Assembly: GCA_015061085.1 (NCBI GenBank)
Contig: SUXG01000001.1
Location: forward strand, 1-64,000
Source of the DNA: Bacteroidales bacterium
GTDB taxonomy: Bacteria; Bacteroidota; Bacteroidia; Bacteroidales; Muribaculaceae
Reading direction: 5' to 3'
DNA length: 64,000 bases
A model generated the notes under the pieces. It was not told the DNA's origin and made no database searches. It was given only the letters and a program-made list of their open reading frames with translations. A program made the translations under genes and the position numbers. This document shows positions 42,814 to 52,473 of this stretch, one piece after another (position 1 is the first letter of the stretch; each line of letters begins with the position of its first letter).

Positions 42814-43557
42814 TTATTGGGTGTCTCGTTTTTTAATGTTCTTAATAAGACTTTTGATAAGGTCGATTATTATAATATTGATAGATGCGAAAGCGTTCGT
42901 AAAAGAGGTGTCTTCGATGAGTTCTGTTATGGATTCGTTTTCCAAAACAAATATTTTATCGACCATATTGCGTATGGATTCTATCCCATTTTGCGCTTTT
43001 TCTATCCTGTTTTCACCTTCGAATAAAAAAGGTATAGTCGCTATTGCGATAGTGGTTTTGCCGGCTGCTTTGGCAGCTCTGGCTATGGGAAGAGTGGCGT
43101 CGGTGCCGGTCTCTCCTCCTAACCCGGCGACTAAAACGACAAATTTGCAGTCGTTGTCGAAAAGCTTGGCAACTTCTTTTGTAGTGTCTTTGTCGAATTT
43201 AAAAGTATCGTTAGAATCTGATTTGTCTTTTAGTTTTACTTTTACTTTTAGTAATTTCGAATCGTTATCAAAAAGATTAGAAATTTCTTCTATAGTGTCT
43301 TCTTCAAATTCAAAAATATCGTTTACATCCGAACTATCGTATATTTTCCTTTTGAGTAAGACTTTTTTGTCAACCTTTGAAGAGCGAATCTTCATCGTGT
43401 CGGAATCACACACAACGAGGCTTAAATTATCAATGCCTCTGTTGTGTAGGGAATCAAGGACAGAGCAACCACATCCCCCCACTCCTATCACTTGCAGGGC
43501 GTAGGGATTATTGTCGGTTAATCGTGTCGTGTCGCTCATTTTGCTGTCGATATCCAT
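42814..43557 (-). CDS. divergent FtsZ-like paralog, GTPase half only
   Basis: The 247-residue protein aligns with the N-terminal half of the neighbouring FtsZ: VIGVGGCGCSVLDSL (25-32 is the first phosphate loop), VVCDSDTMKIR, a changed tubulin signature GLGGETGTD (145-153 instead of GGGTGTG), IATIPFLFEGENRIEKA and SFTNAF. It stops just before the catalytic NxDxxD loop and the C-terminal domain. Residues 76-105 and 113-142 are an internal duplication (SDxNDxFxF and KLFDNDxK in both), with half of the residues identical. It follows ftsZ by 15 bases. It cannot polymerise as normal FtsZ does; a regulator binding FtsZ is a guess. An ATG at residue 7 is an alternative start. Confidence 0.85.
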   Translation of the reverse strand: MDIDSKMSDTTRLTDNNPYALQVIGVGGCGCSVLDSLHNRGIDNLSLVVCDSDTMKIRSSKVDKKVLLKRKIYDSSDVNDIFEFEEDTIEEISNLFDNDSKLLKVKVKLKDKSDSNDTFKFDKDTTKEVAKLFDNDCKFVVLVAGLGGETGTDATLPIARAAKAAGKTTIAIATIPFLFEGENRIEKAQNGIESIRNMVDKIFVLENESITELIEDTSFTNAFASINIIIIDLIKSLIKNIKKRDTQ

Positions 43558-43572
43558 TGTAAACGTTTTTTA

Positions 43573-44997
43573 TCAACCAAACATTATCGGTGTCGGACCT
43601 GCTTCGTTAGACGACGGCTTCGGAGTTGTCGGAGTCGTATCGACAGTCGGTATGTCTTCCTGTAATGGTTGGTCATCGACAGTTGTCGTTTCGGTAATAA
43701 TTTTTTCGCGGATACGAGGGTCACGATTGTATGCGGGGTTGTTCTCCATGTCGAAGATCACCTCGTCGTCGTCGAATTGTGACGGACGCAACACGATATA
43801 TTTAGAGCTTGCAACGCTTTGGATGTGGCTTGCGACTTTGTCGGAGCCATAGACATCTTTGAGCATACGTTGGCGCTCATCGTTGTTTTTGATTGTGCGT
43901 TCAGGTTTAGCGACAGGTTCTTCTTCGAAACCTTCCGATCCCGGGAATGTGATAGTGTCGCCTGAGTCGCTGATAGTGATGTCGAAACCTGAAGCGAGGA
44001 TAGTCATCTTCACTTTCTCGCCGAGGCTTTCATCGAAAGTAGCACCCCATTTGATTTTGATGTTTTTCGACAAGTTGGCGGCAAACTGAGAAATTTCAGT
44101 CATTTCTTCCATTCTGAATTCTTTCTCTGCTTTAGGGTTGAAGTGCAGATAGAATAGCAAGCGTTTGCTTGAACGAATGTCGCTGTTTTTGAGTAGAGGA
44201 GAGTTAAGAGCATCGTTGATTGCTTTTGTGATGCGCTTGTCGCCCTCGCCGTAGCCTGTCGAGATTATGGAGGTGCTAGAATTTTTGAGCGTTGTCTTAA
44301 CGTCTTGGAAATCAACGTTGATATAGCCTTCGGTATTGATGATTTCGGCAATGCTTCGAGCCGCATTGGCAAGGGTGTCGTCGGCTTTGCTGAAGGCGTT
44401 TATAAAGTTGAGGTCTTTATAGATTTCGGTCAAGCGCTCGTTGTTGATGATTAGGAGAGAATCAACGTGTTTACGCATCTCTTCGGCACCTTCAAGGGCT
44501 TTGTAGATTTTTGTTTCGCCTTCGAAGAAGAATGGAATGGTCACAATGCCGATGGTCAGCATGCCGGCTTCCTTGGCTACTTTAGCAACGACAGGGCCTG
44601 CTCCTGTACCTGTGCCACCACCCATGCCGGCAGTGATAAAGACCATTTCTGTCTTATCGTCGAGGATTTGGCGAATTTCTTCTGTGCTGGCTTCGGCGGC
44701 ATCTCTACCGAGTTCGGGATTGTCGCCTGCACCCAGACCTTTAGTGATTTCCTTACCGAGCAGAATTTTTGTATCGACGCTTGAATTGCGAAGCGCTTGA
44801 TAGTCGGTGTTGCACACAGCGAATGTGACATTCTCAATACCTTGTTTGTACATGTAGTTGACAGCGTTGCAGCCACCGCCCCCCACTCCTATCACTTTGA
44901 TGAGTGAAGGAACGCCGTATTGATCGTCGGCAAATGCAGAAGCATCTGTGATGCCTCCAAATATATTGTCTTGCTGGTTGTTTTGATTTCCTTCCAT
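43573..44997 (-). CDS. ftsZ: cell division protein FtsZ
   Basis: FtsZ is the tubulin-like GTPase that forms the division ring. The 474-residue protein has the phosphate loop GVGGGGCN (37-44), tubulin signature GGGTGTG (126-132) and T7 loop NVDFQD (227-232), so filament formation and GTP hydrolysis should be intact. A long acidic, Thr/Pro-rich linker (about 340-465) precedes a short end PTPIMFG. It is preceded by ftsA (28-base gap) and followed by a truncated paralog. Confidence 0.98.
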   Translation of the reverse strand: MEGNQNNQQDNIFGGITDASAFADDQYGVPSLIKVIGVGGGGCNAVNYMYKQGIENVTFAVCNTDYQALRNSSVDTKILLGKEITKGLGAGDNPELGRDAAEASTEEIRQILDDKTEMVFITAGMGGGTGTGAGPVVAKVAKEAGMLTIGIVTIPFFFEGETKIYKALEGAEEMRKHVDSLLIINNERLTEIYKDLNFINAFSKADDTLANAARSIAEIINTEGYINVDFQDVKTTLKNSSTSIISTGYGEGDKRITKAINDALNSPLLKNSDIRSSKRLLFYLHFNPKAEKEFRMEEMTEISQFAANLSKNIKIKWGATFDESLGEKVKMTILASGFDITISDSGDTITFPGSEGFEEEPVAKPERTIKNNDERQRMLKDVYGSDKVASHIQSVASSKYIVLRPSQFDDDEVIFDMENNPAYNRDPRIREKIITETTTVDDQPLQEDIPTVDTTPTTPKPSSNEAGPTPIMFG

Positions 44998-45025
44998 GAT
45001 GTATTGTTTATCGTTTTAGAGTGGG

Positions 45026-46345
45026 TTAATTTAATTCGTCATCGTCTTTTGAGACCATATTTATCAGCCAATTTTTCACTTTTGTCAAATGTGAACGGCT
45101 ATTATTTTGTACCGGTTTGACCTCTTCTTTTTTCTTTTCTTCAGTGTGAGATTCCGGCTGATAGCTTTCATCTTTTGGGAGTTCTTCTTGTTGTGGAATG
45201 TATAGACATTCGTTGTCTTCAAGTTTTGAAGCAGCATAAAGAATACTTATCACTTGGATATTTTCCAACGTAGAAGCGCGAGTATCCTCAAGCACCACGT
45301 TTTCCGGAGTTTTGCCTAATCTGACGTTTAGGTTGCTTTGCTGTTTGAGCAATTCGAGAAGTCCGTTTAGTTTAAAACCTCCACCGACAGCAATGATGCC
45401 ACCCGGCAACTGCTTGTTGTCAAATTCGGCATAGCTGATTTGCTTGACTATGTTTGCAACGATCTCTTCTGAACGCGCCACGACAAGATTGGAAATATCG
45501 GAGTATTTCAGTCCGCTGATGTTCAGTGTCGATGGCGAATCGGAAGCTATGGCATTTCCCGAAGTCGTTTTGATGTTCTCGGCATTCTCTTCAAGGACGT
45601 TAAGCGATGTGATGTCGCGGGTGATGTTGCGAGAGCCTAACGGCAGAGTCACCAAGTAGTTGATAGTTCCGTTTTTGTAGATTGAGACAGTAGTCGTTTC
45701 GGCTCCGAGATCGACAAGCATGCAGCCCAAACGCTTTTCTTCATTAGAGAGCACCAATTCGGCAGTTGAAAGAGGGGTGACAATATAGTCTTTGACTTCG
45801 ATTTTTGTCTTTTCGGTAAACATCTTCGAGAGGTTACGCTTGATTTGCTGACGGCAAGCGATGAGGTCGAAAGACGCTCTGATGTTGTTGCCCATTGAGC
45901 CGATAGGCGATTGAGTTTCGCTTTTGTTGACAAAATATGAGTGAGGGACAGCTTTGATGATTTCCAAAGAGCTGTCGATGTTGGCTCTGAGCACTTCGTC
46001 TTTTATCTGAGAAATGATGCTTTCGGTGATTTCTGTATCTTCCGGAAGGTTGCGATTGACTTCGTAAGGGATGTTGCGAAGCGAACGACCTGACAGACCG
46101 ACATATACAGCGCTGATGCGACGTTTGTTGAGGCTCGCACGTTGTTCGAGACGATCGATAATTCGACAAAGAGCTGTGTTTGTCTCCTCGATATTTTGAA
46201 TTATTCCATAGCGAACATATTCGATGATTTTATCTTTTTCGATGGCGATAATGTTGAGTCTGCCGTCTGCCGACAGTCTGCCGATAGCTCCGATGATTTT
46301 GGAGCTGCTTATCTCGATGGCTGCGATATATTTGTCTGCTGTCAT
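45026..46345 (-). CDS. ftsA: cell division protein FtsA
   Basis: FtsA is the actin-like protein that tethers FtsZ to the membrane. The 439-residue protein begins IAAIEISSSKIIGAIG and has VDLGAETTTVSIY and GGIIAVGGGFKLNGL as nucleotide-binding blocks. After a Lys/Glu linker (about 390-420) it ends in an amphipathic helix, VKNWLINMVSKD, the membrane-targeting sequence. It lies 15 bases behind ftsQ. Confidence 0.96.
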   Translation of the reverse strand: MTADKYIAAIEISSSKIIGAIGRLSADGRLNIIAIEKDKIIEYVRYGIIQNIEETNTALCRIIDRLEQRASLNKRRISAVYVGLSGRSLRNIPYEVNRNLPEDTEITESIISQIKDEVLRANIDSSLEIIKAVPHSYFVNKSETQSPIGSMGNNIRASFDLIACRQQIKRNLSKMFTEKTKIEVKDYIVTPLSTAELVLSNEEKRLGCMLVDLGAETTTVSIYKNGTINYLVTLPLGSRNITRDITSLNVLEENAENIKTTSGNAIASDSPSTLNISGLKYSDISNLVVARSEEIVANIVKQISYAEFDNKQLPGGIIAVGGGFKLNGLLELLKQQSNLNVRLGKTPENVVLEDTRASTLENIQVISILYAASKLEDNECLYIPQQEELPKDESYQPESHTEEKKKEEVKPVQNNSRSHLTKVKNWLINMVSKDDDELN

Positions 46346-46360
46346 GATAGGAGTGAATTA

Positions 46361-47233
46361 TTAGTGCGTAGTAGAGTTGTTATTGTTTTCTTGTTGGCTT
46401 TGAGTTGATGCTTGGTCGAGCAAATCGACGCCTTGAAGGTTTTGCTCGTCGATGTTGATGCTGTCGTCGACTTCGATCGAATGATTTTTTTTCGATTTGT
46501 CGCGACGTGTGGCAACAATTTGATTTCTGAATTTCACAGAGACGGTGTCGTAGGTCTCCCACCCTTTGTGATTCATTACTTTGCGATAGAACAGAGTGAG
46601 GTTTTCAAATTTTTTTGTCAGCTCTGTGGTGTCGCCGATGTTGATGACTTGTCCTTTGAAGCAAGGATAGAGCAATATGTTTGTTGCCGATTTGACTTCA
46701 ATCATTGTGATTAGGTTTTTGAGGTAGTCGTCGGCAGCAATGTGTCGTGTGACCGGTAGAATGTTTTTAGCGGGGAATTTCCGGTCGAAATGACCTGTTA
46801 CGACCGGCACATCCATAAAAAATTCATTGCCTGTATCGATGCGTTTTCCGTCCTTATTGATGTAATAGCTTTTGCCGTCGGGAGAGAAGACTCTGATTTC
46901 CGGAATCATCGGTACGATGTCGATTTGGAGCTTGTTGTCAGAAGTGATGTAACATTCGACGTTTTCAAAACTATTGTCTTGTGATAGTTGTCGTTCAAGC
47001 TTTTCGATATTGAGTTCTGCGATAGGAGTGTGCTTTATTTTGTCGGCTGTCTTGCCAAGTTTTTGGACTACCCCCTCTTTTGTCACAAATTTTGTCGGAG
47101 AGTTTTTGTCGATGTTGATTACTATGTCGTCGAGAGTTTGCTGTTCGGCATAGTCGATAGCCCATATGGAAGCGATTGCTATGTAGGATAGCAATGCTAA
47201 GAGTATCAACCATTTAAGTATTAACTTAATCAT
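46361..47233 (-). CDS. ftsQ: cell division protein FtsQ
   Basis: The 290-residue bitopic protein has one N-terminal membrane helix (about 6-26) and a POTRA-like region (KFVTKEGVVQKL to VPMIPEIRVF, about 48-115), then the beta domain containing PVVTGHF. The C-terminal 50 residues are polar and Gln/Asn-rich. Sequence conservation of FtsQ is low, and the assignment relies partly on its place between murC and ftsA. Confidence 0.9.
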   Translation of the reverse strand: MIKLILKWLILLALLSYIAIASIWAIDYAEQQTLDDIVINIDKNSPTKFVTKEGVVQKLGKTADKIKHTPIAELNIEKLERQLSQDNSFENVECYITSDNKLQIDIVPMIPEIRVFSPDGKSYYINKDGKRIDTGNEFFMDVPVVTGHFDRKFPAKNILPVTRHIAADDYLKNLITMIEVKSATNILLYPCFKGQVINIGDTTELTKKFENLTLFYRKVMNHKGWETYDTVSVKFRNQIVATRRDKSKKNHSIEVDDSINIDEQNLQGVDLLDQASTQSQQENNNNSTTH

Positions 47234-47242
47234 TTTGACCGA

Positions 47243-48619
47243 TTATTTTGTTAACAAAATCTCTTTGATGTCTTCAAGCAACACGTTAATGTCCGCAGCG
47301 CCAAGCGTCATTAGGATGTCAAAGTTACGATTTTTTATTAAATCAAGCAAATCTTTTCGCTGACAAAGAGTTTTGTCTGCGTTTTTAATATCGTTGAGTA
47401 TAATTTCAGAAGTGACTCCCGGGATAGGCAATTCGCGTGCGGGGTAGATTTCGCATAGGATTACTTCGTCGGCAGTCGATAACGCTTCGGCAAATTCCGG
47501 CGCGAAGTCGCGAGTGCGGGTGTAAAGGTGTGGCTGGAAGATGACCGAGAGTTTGCGATTTGGATAAAGTGCTTTGACAGAAGCGATAGAAGCTTTGACT
47601 TCGTTTGGACTGTGGGCATAGTCGTCGATAAGCACTTTGCCGTTTTCTTCCTCTTGACGCAACCATATTTCGAAGCGACGTTTTGCGCCTAAGAAGCTCA
47701 GCATGGCTTGGCGAATTGTGTCGTTATCGACACCCAAACGATGAGCTATGGCTATTGCTGCCACCGCGTTGTCGATGTTTATGTCGATAGGCACGCCGAG
47801 TTCGATGTCTGTTATGGTAGTGTCGGGCGCCACAAAGTCGAAAAAGAGGTGTCCGCTTTTGTGGCGAATATTGCTTGCATGATAGTCGCCCTCTTCGGAG
47901 CTGCTATAGCTGAAAATTTCCACTCCGTCGTTGACCCTTGGGATGAGCTTCATACCTGTGTGCATAAGCAAAAATCCACCCGGATTGATAAGCGATGTGA
48001 AATGGGCAAAACTTTCAAGATAGTTTTCTTCATTTCCGTAAATGTCGAGGTGGTCGGGGTCGGTTGAAGTCACCACAGCTATATGCGGCGACAGATGATG
48101 AAACGAGCGATCGTATTCGTCGGCTTCGATTACCGAATAGGGAGATGTCGCACTAAGCAATAGGTTGCTGTCATAGTTGCGCAAAATGCCTCCTAAAAAA
48201 GCATTGCAGCCGATCGGGGAGCTATGCAGAAGGTGGGCGACCATAGAAGAAGTGGTCGTTTTGCCATGCGATCCGGCGATACAGATTCCCTTGCTGTGAA
48301 GGGTGATTTTGCCCAATAGAGCGGCTCGTTTGATGATTTCAAAGCCGTTTGCGCGGAAATAGACAAGGATGTTGTTGTCGTTGGGAATTGCCGGTGTATA
48401 GACCACCAAAGTGTCTTTCGGGTTGCGAAATTCCACCGGGATAAGGTCGGCAATATCATCATAGACGATTTGTGCTCCTTCTTCGGAAAGGGCGCGTGTC
48501 AAGTCGCTGGGAGTACGGTCATATCCTGCCACATTGAGCTTGTTGGCAAGATAGTATCTGACAAGATTTGCCATTCCGATGCCTCCTGCGCCTACGAAGT
48601 ATATGTTTTTGAGTTCCAT
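47243..48619 (-). CDS. murC: UDP-N-acetylmuramate-L-alanine ligase
   Basis: MurC adds L-alanine to UDP-MurNAc. The 458-residue protein has the N-terminal UDP-binding motif FVGAGGIGMANL, the ATP loop GSHGKTTTSSMVA, EADEYDRSFHHL and the C-terminal IDDYAHSPNEVKASI. The start codon overlaps the murG stop by one base. One could consider the related Mpl ligase, but the cluster position and full length favour MurC. Confidence 0.94.
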   Translation of the reverse strand: MELKNIYFVGAGGIGMANLVRYYLANKLNVAGYDRTPSDLTRALSEEGAQIVYDDIADLIPVEFRNPKDTLVVYTPAIPNDNNILVYFRANGFEIIKRAALLGKITLHSKGICIAGSHGKTTTSSMVAHLLHSSPIGCNAFLGGILRNYDSNLLLSATSPYSVIEADEYDRSFHHLSPHIAVVTSTDPDHLDIYGNEENYLESFAHFTSLINPGGFLLMHTGMKLIPRVNDGVEIFSYSSSEEGDYHASNIRHKSGHLFFDFVAPDTTITDIELGVPIDINIDNAVAAIAIAHRLGVDNDTIRQAMLSFLGAKRRFEIWLRQEEENGKVLIDDYAHSPNEVKASIASVKALYPNRKLSVIFQPHLYTRTRDFAPEFAEALSTADEVILCEIYPARELPIPGVTSEIILNDIKNADKTLCQRKDLLDLIKNRNFDILMTLGAADINVLLEDIKEILLTK

Positions 48620-49734
48620 TACTTTTGAGATTGGTGGTTTTTAATGATGTCCAAAATGTGATCTACGATTCTGTCATCGCTGTTTTCCATAGCTAGTTTT
48701 CTGACGTTTTGTCCCATTTTGGAGAGCTTGGCGCTGTCTTTGACAGTGCTTAAAATTGTATCGGCAAGTCGTTCTACTGCTTCGTTGTCGGCAATCATCA
48801 AGGCAGCATCGTTGTTGACCAAAGCGAGAGCATTTTTGGTCTGGTGGTCTTCGGCAACGTTGGGCGAAGGCACAAGGATGCAGGGTTTGCCAAGCAATTC
48901 TATTTCGCTGATAGAGCCTGCGCCGGCACGAGAGACGACCAAAGAAGCGGCAGTGTAAGCGACAGCCATATCAGTGATAAATTGTGTGACGACGATGCCC
49001 TTCTTGCCTTTGGCTGCAATGATGCCTTTGTCGCCAAAGTTTTTGCCTGTCTGCCAAATAAGTTGAACGCCGGCATTTGTGAACAACTCCAACTTGTCAC
49101 AAAGAGCCTGATTGAGAGTGCGAGCACCAAGGCTTCCACCGACGACAAGTACTGTCGGGAGGTCCGGTTCAAGACCGAAAGATCGACGCGCTTCTTGTGG
49201 AGTCTTTGTCGATGTGAGGATTTCTTTTCTGACAGGGTTGCCTGTCATTACAATCTTGTCGGCAGGGAAGAAGCGTTGCATGTCGGGGTATGCGACGCAG
49301 ATGCGCTCAGCCTTTTTAGCCAATAGCTTGTTTGTCACTCCGGCGTATGAATTTTGCTCCTGCAAGAGAGTTGGAATTTTGGCACGTTGTGCGGCTTTCA
49401 GTGTAGGCCCGCTGGCATAACCACCGACGCCGATTGCAATGTCGGGACGAAATGTCTTGACGATGTGATGGGCTTTGCGCAGACTCTTGTAGAGTCGCAC
49501 CAACACAGCAAAGTTCTTGAAGAGATTTTTACGATTGAAGCCTGCGACATCAAGACCTTCGATGCGATAGCCGGCTGCCGGCACCTTTTCCATTTCCATA
49601 CGGTTTTTTGCGCCGACAAAAAGGATGTCGGCATCGACGCGACGTTTCAAGGCATTGGCAATGGATAGGGCAGGGAAGATGTGTCCTCCGGTACCCCCTC
49701 CGCTTATGATGATTTTGTATTTACGTTGACTCAT
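48619..49734 (-). CDS. murG: lipid II synthase MurG
   Basis: MurG transfers GlcNAc to lipid I at the inner membrane face. The 371-residue GT-B protein starts KIIISGGGTGGHIFPALSIA and has GVGGYASGP, LLQEQNSYAGVTNK, VVGGSLGARTLN and SRAGAGSISEIELLGKPCILVPSP. Its start overlaps the ftsW stop by 4 bases. Confidence 0.97.
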   Translation of the reverse strand: MSQRKYKIIISGGGTGGHIFPALSIANALKRRVDADILFVGAKNRMEMEKVPAAGYRIEGLDVAGFNRKNLFKNFAVLVRLYKSLRKAHHIVKTFRPDIAIGVGGYASGPTLKAAQRAKIPTLLQEQNSYAGVTNKLLAKKAERICVAYPDMQRFFPADKIVMTGNPVRKEILTSTKTPQEARRSFGLEPDLPTVLVVGGSLGARTLNQALCDKLELFTNAGVQLIWQTGKNFGDKGIIAAKGKKGIVVTQFITDMAVAYTAASLVVSRAGAGSISEIELLGKPCILVPSPNVAEDHQTKNALALVNNDAALMIADNEAVERLADTILSTVKDSAKLSKMGQNVRKLAMENSDDRIVDHILDIIKNHQSQK

Positions 49735-51086
49735 TTCTTTATATCATTGTAGGTGAGCTGAGTAGGATTGGCCGCTTGCATATCTTCTGGCAATTCGTTA
49801 AGCTCAAGTTTGACATCTTTTTTGTTTCCGTTTTGAACGGCATATCTGCTGACACTGAGCATCATCCCTATGGCGGCGCTCATTACCAACACCGAGGTTC
49901 CTCCTTTGGAAATCAGGGGCAACGGCTGTCCGGATACAGGGAAGACACCGGTGGTTATGGCCATGTGCACCAAAGCTTGGAACACAATCAATATGGCACA
50001 ACCCATAATGAGGAAGGCGGGGAAGGCTCGTGAGCAATTGCTGGCTATGCGTCCGGCTCTGGCTATCAGGAATAAATATAGTGCCAAAAGGAGAAATCCT
50101 CCGACAAATCCGGTGTCCTCGATGATGATGGCGTAGATATAGTCAGAGAAAGCCAATGGCAGGCGGGCGCGCTCTTCGGAATTACCCGGTCCTCTACCTA
50201 TAACCCATCCGTTGGCTTGAGCAAAGCATGAATACATCGCCTGACGATTGTAGTCGTCGATTGTGTCGTCGGGATGTACGCCTTCGAAGTGGCGTTGTAT
50301 GCGATTAGTCCATGTGCTCATACGCGAACCACTTTCTTGTACGATCTCGGTCTCTTCATCTTCAACTTCGTCTGTTAAGGTTTTGATGCCGTACATTGTT
50401 GCTCCTGCGACACCGAATATCATCAAAATCAAGAGTACCTTACGTAATTGCATGCCTCCGATGAGAAACATTGCCAAAGATATTCCGAATATCAATATAG
50501 TATTGGTCATGCCGTTTTTAATCAAAAATGCACAGAACAGAAGCACGACAAGTGCGCAAAGGAAGATGCCTTTGTTGTCCATGCCTCGTGAAATCTGGTG
50601 CTTCGACATGATGGCTGATAATAGCAACACGATGGAGAGTTTGGCTATTTCAGGCGGCTGAATAGTTATGCCTCCGACGATGATAGCTCGCTGTGCGCCA
50701 TTGATGTTGGCACCGGCAAACATTGTATAGACCAATAAAGCCAAAGTTATAATGCCGGCAACCCATGCGAGGTTTTTGAAATATTTGTAGTGAATATTTT
50801 GAAACACGATGACAATGCCGAAACCCAAAGCAAGAAAAATGCCATGGCGAATCAGCGGACCATACACATCGTCGCCTCTGATTTCTGTGCTCGAAGCGCT
50901 GAATAGTTCGATAACAGAAACGATGAGCAATGAGATGTAGATACCCCAAATGTACGGATCCGGACGTCGTGTCTGCGGGGCGTCAGCAAGCTTGCTCTTG
51001 GATGTTGCAGACGACTTATCGGCAGGTTGCCCGTCGATAGTCTGATTGACGATAATTTGACTTTCGTCGTTCTTTTGTTGAGTCAT
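49731..51086 (-). CDS. ftsW: septal SEDS glycosyltransferase FtsW
   Basis: The 451-residue protein has a roughly 45-residue cytoplasmic start and about ten membrane helices. The SEDS signature is RLPLAFSDYIYAIIIEDTGFVGG, whose Asp is the catalytic residue of the family, and the C-terminal block is LPLISKGGTSVLVMSAAIG. It is the partner of the PASTA-containing FtsI encoded upstream. This is the second SEDS protein in the window, the first being fused to its PBP. Confidence 0.95.
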   Translation of the reverse strand: MTQQKNDESQIIVNQTIDGQPADKSSATSKSKLADAPQTRRPDPYIWGIYISLLIVSVIELFSASSTEIRGDDVYGPLIRHGIFLALGFGIVIVFQNIHYKYFKNLAWVAGIITLALLVYTMFAGANINGAQRAIIVGGITIQPPEIAKLSIVLLLSAIMSKHQISRGMDNKGIFLCALVVLLFCAFLIKNGMTNTILIFGISLAMFLIGGMQLRKVLLILMIFGVAGATMYGIKTLTDEVEDEETEIVQESGSRMSTWTNRIQRHFEGVHPDDTIDDYNRQAMYSCFAQANGWVIGRGPGNSEERARLPLAFSDYIYAIIIEDTGFVGGFLLLALYLFLIARAGRIASNCSRAFPAFLIMGCAILIVFQALVHMAITTGVFPVSGQPLPLISKGGTSVLVMSAAIGMMLSVSRYAVQNGNKKDVKLELNELPEDMQAANPTQLTYNDIKK

Positions 51087-51113
51087 AATACAGAAAATAA
51101 AGATGTAAAAGTA

Positions 51114-52454
51114 TTATTGTTTTAATGCTTTAACTTGTGTCTTGAATTGCATTCCACGATCTTCATAGCTTTTGAAAAGATCGAAGCTTGCGCAACAAGG
51201 CGAAAGCAAAACAGTGTCGCCGTCAGTTGCTATACGGTGGCATACGCCGACAGCTTCTTCGATGCTGTGTGTGTCATGAATTTGGGCTACTTTGCCATTG
51301 AAGAAATCGAGCAGTTTGCTATTGTCTTTACCCATGCAGACGATAGCTTTGACACGATTTTTGACAAGTTCTTCGATTTCGCTATAGTCGTTGCCCTTGT
51401 CTTTGCCTCCGAGAATAAGTACGGTCGGTGATGTCATGCTTTCGAGTGCATACCATGTGGAGTTGACATTTGTCGCTTTTGAGTCATTGATATAGCGCAC
51501 GCCATTGATAGTGGCAACATGCTCCAAACGGTGTTCGACAGCTTCAAAATCTTGCAACGATTCGCGGATTTTTTCTTTCTTGATGTTGAGCAATGAAGCA
51601 GAAAGACCTGCAGCCATTGAGTTATAAAGGTTGTGTAATCCTTTGAGAGCGAGATCTTCGCGTGGTATTTCCCAAACATCTTGAGGTGTAGAAAAATGCA
51701 CCAATTTTCCGTCAACCCATGCTGCGCTGTCGTAGAGTTTGTCTTCGTTGAAAGGCATCAATTGGGCTTCGATGTTGAGTTGTGCTATTTGTGCCGCAAT
51801 CACAGGGTCGTCTTGCCAATAAATGAAATAGTCTTCTTTTGTTTGGTTTTGAAGAATGCGGAATTTGGCGGCGACATAGTTTTCCATTTTGTAGTCGTAG
51901 CGATCCATGTGGTCGGGAGTTATATTCATGATGACTGCGATATTGGCTTTGAAGTCATACATGTTTTCAAGTTGAAAGCTCGACAATTCGATGACATAGA
52001 CATCATGGTCAGCTGTAGCAACTTGATAAGCAAGGCTTTGACCGACGTTGCCGGCAAGCCCGACATTTAAGCCCGCTTGCTTTAGTATGTGGTAGATCAA
52101 AAGGGTGGTTGTCGTCTTGCCGTTTGATCCTGTGATGCAGACCATTTTTGCATCGGTATAGCGTCCGGCAAACTCAATTTCTGAGATCACCGGTATGCCG
52201 AGTTCTGTGATTTTCTGCATCAATGGGGTAGTGGGTGGTATGCCCGGACTTTTCACCACTTCGTCTGCGTTAAGGATGAGTTCTTGGGTGTGTTGTCCTT
52301 CTTCCCATCTGATTTCGTGCTGATTGAGTATTGATTTATATTTTTCTGAAATCATGCCCATATCGGAAAGAAACACATCCATTCCTTTCTCTTTTGCCAA
52401 TACGGCAGCTCCTACGCCTGATTCGCCACCGCCTAAAACTACGAGTCTTTTCAT
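51114..52454 (-). CDS. murD: UDP-MurNAc-L-alanine:D-glutamate ligase
   Basis: MurD adds D-glutamate. The 446-residue protein starts LVVLGGGESGVGAAVLA and has the ATP loop GSNGKTTTTLLI, NITPDHMDRYDY, YINDSKATNVNSTWYAL and LSPCCASFDLFKSYEDRG near the end. These are the standard MurD blocks. It lies between mraY (19 bases) and ftsW (27 bases). Confidence 0.97.
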   Translation of the reverse strand: MKRLVVLGGGESGVGAAVLAKEKGMDVFLSDMGMISEKYKSILNQHEIRWEEGQHTQELILNADEVVKSPGIPPTTPLMQKITELGIPVISEIEFAGRYTDAKMVCITGSNGKTTTTLLIYHILKQAGLNVGLAGNVGQSLAYQVATADHDVYVIELSSFQLENMYDFKANIAVIMNITPDHMDRYDYKMENYVAAKFRILQNQTKEDYFIYWQDDPVIAAQIAQLNIEAQLMPFNEDKLYDSAAWVDGKLVHFSTPQDVWEIPREDLALKGLHNLYNSMAAGLSASLLNIKKEKIRESLQDFEAVEHRLEHVATINGVRYINDSKATNVNSTWYALESMTSPTVLILGGKDKGNDYSEIEELVKNRVKAIVCMGKDNSKLLDFFNGKVAQIHDTHSIEEAVGVCHRIATDGDTVLLSPCCASFDLFKSYEDRGMQFKTQVKALKQ

Positions 52455-52473
52455 TGCCTTATGATTGCAAATA

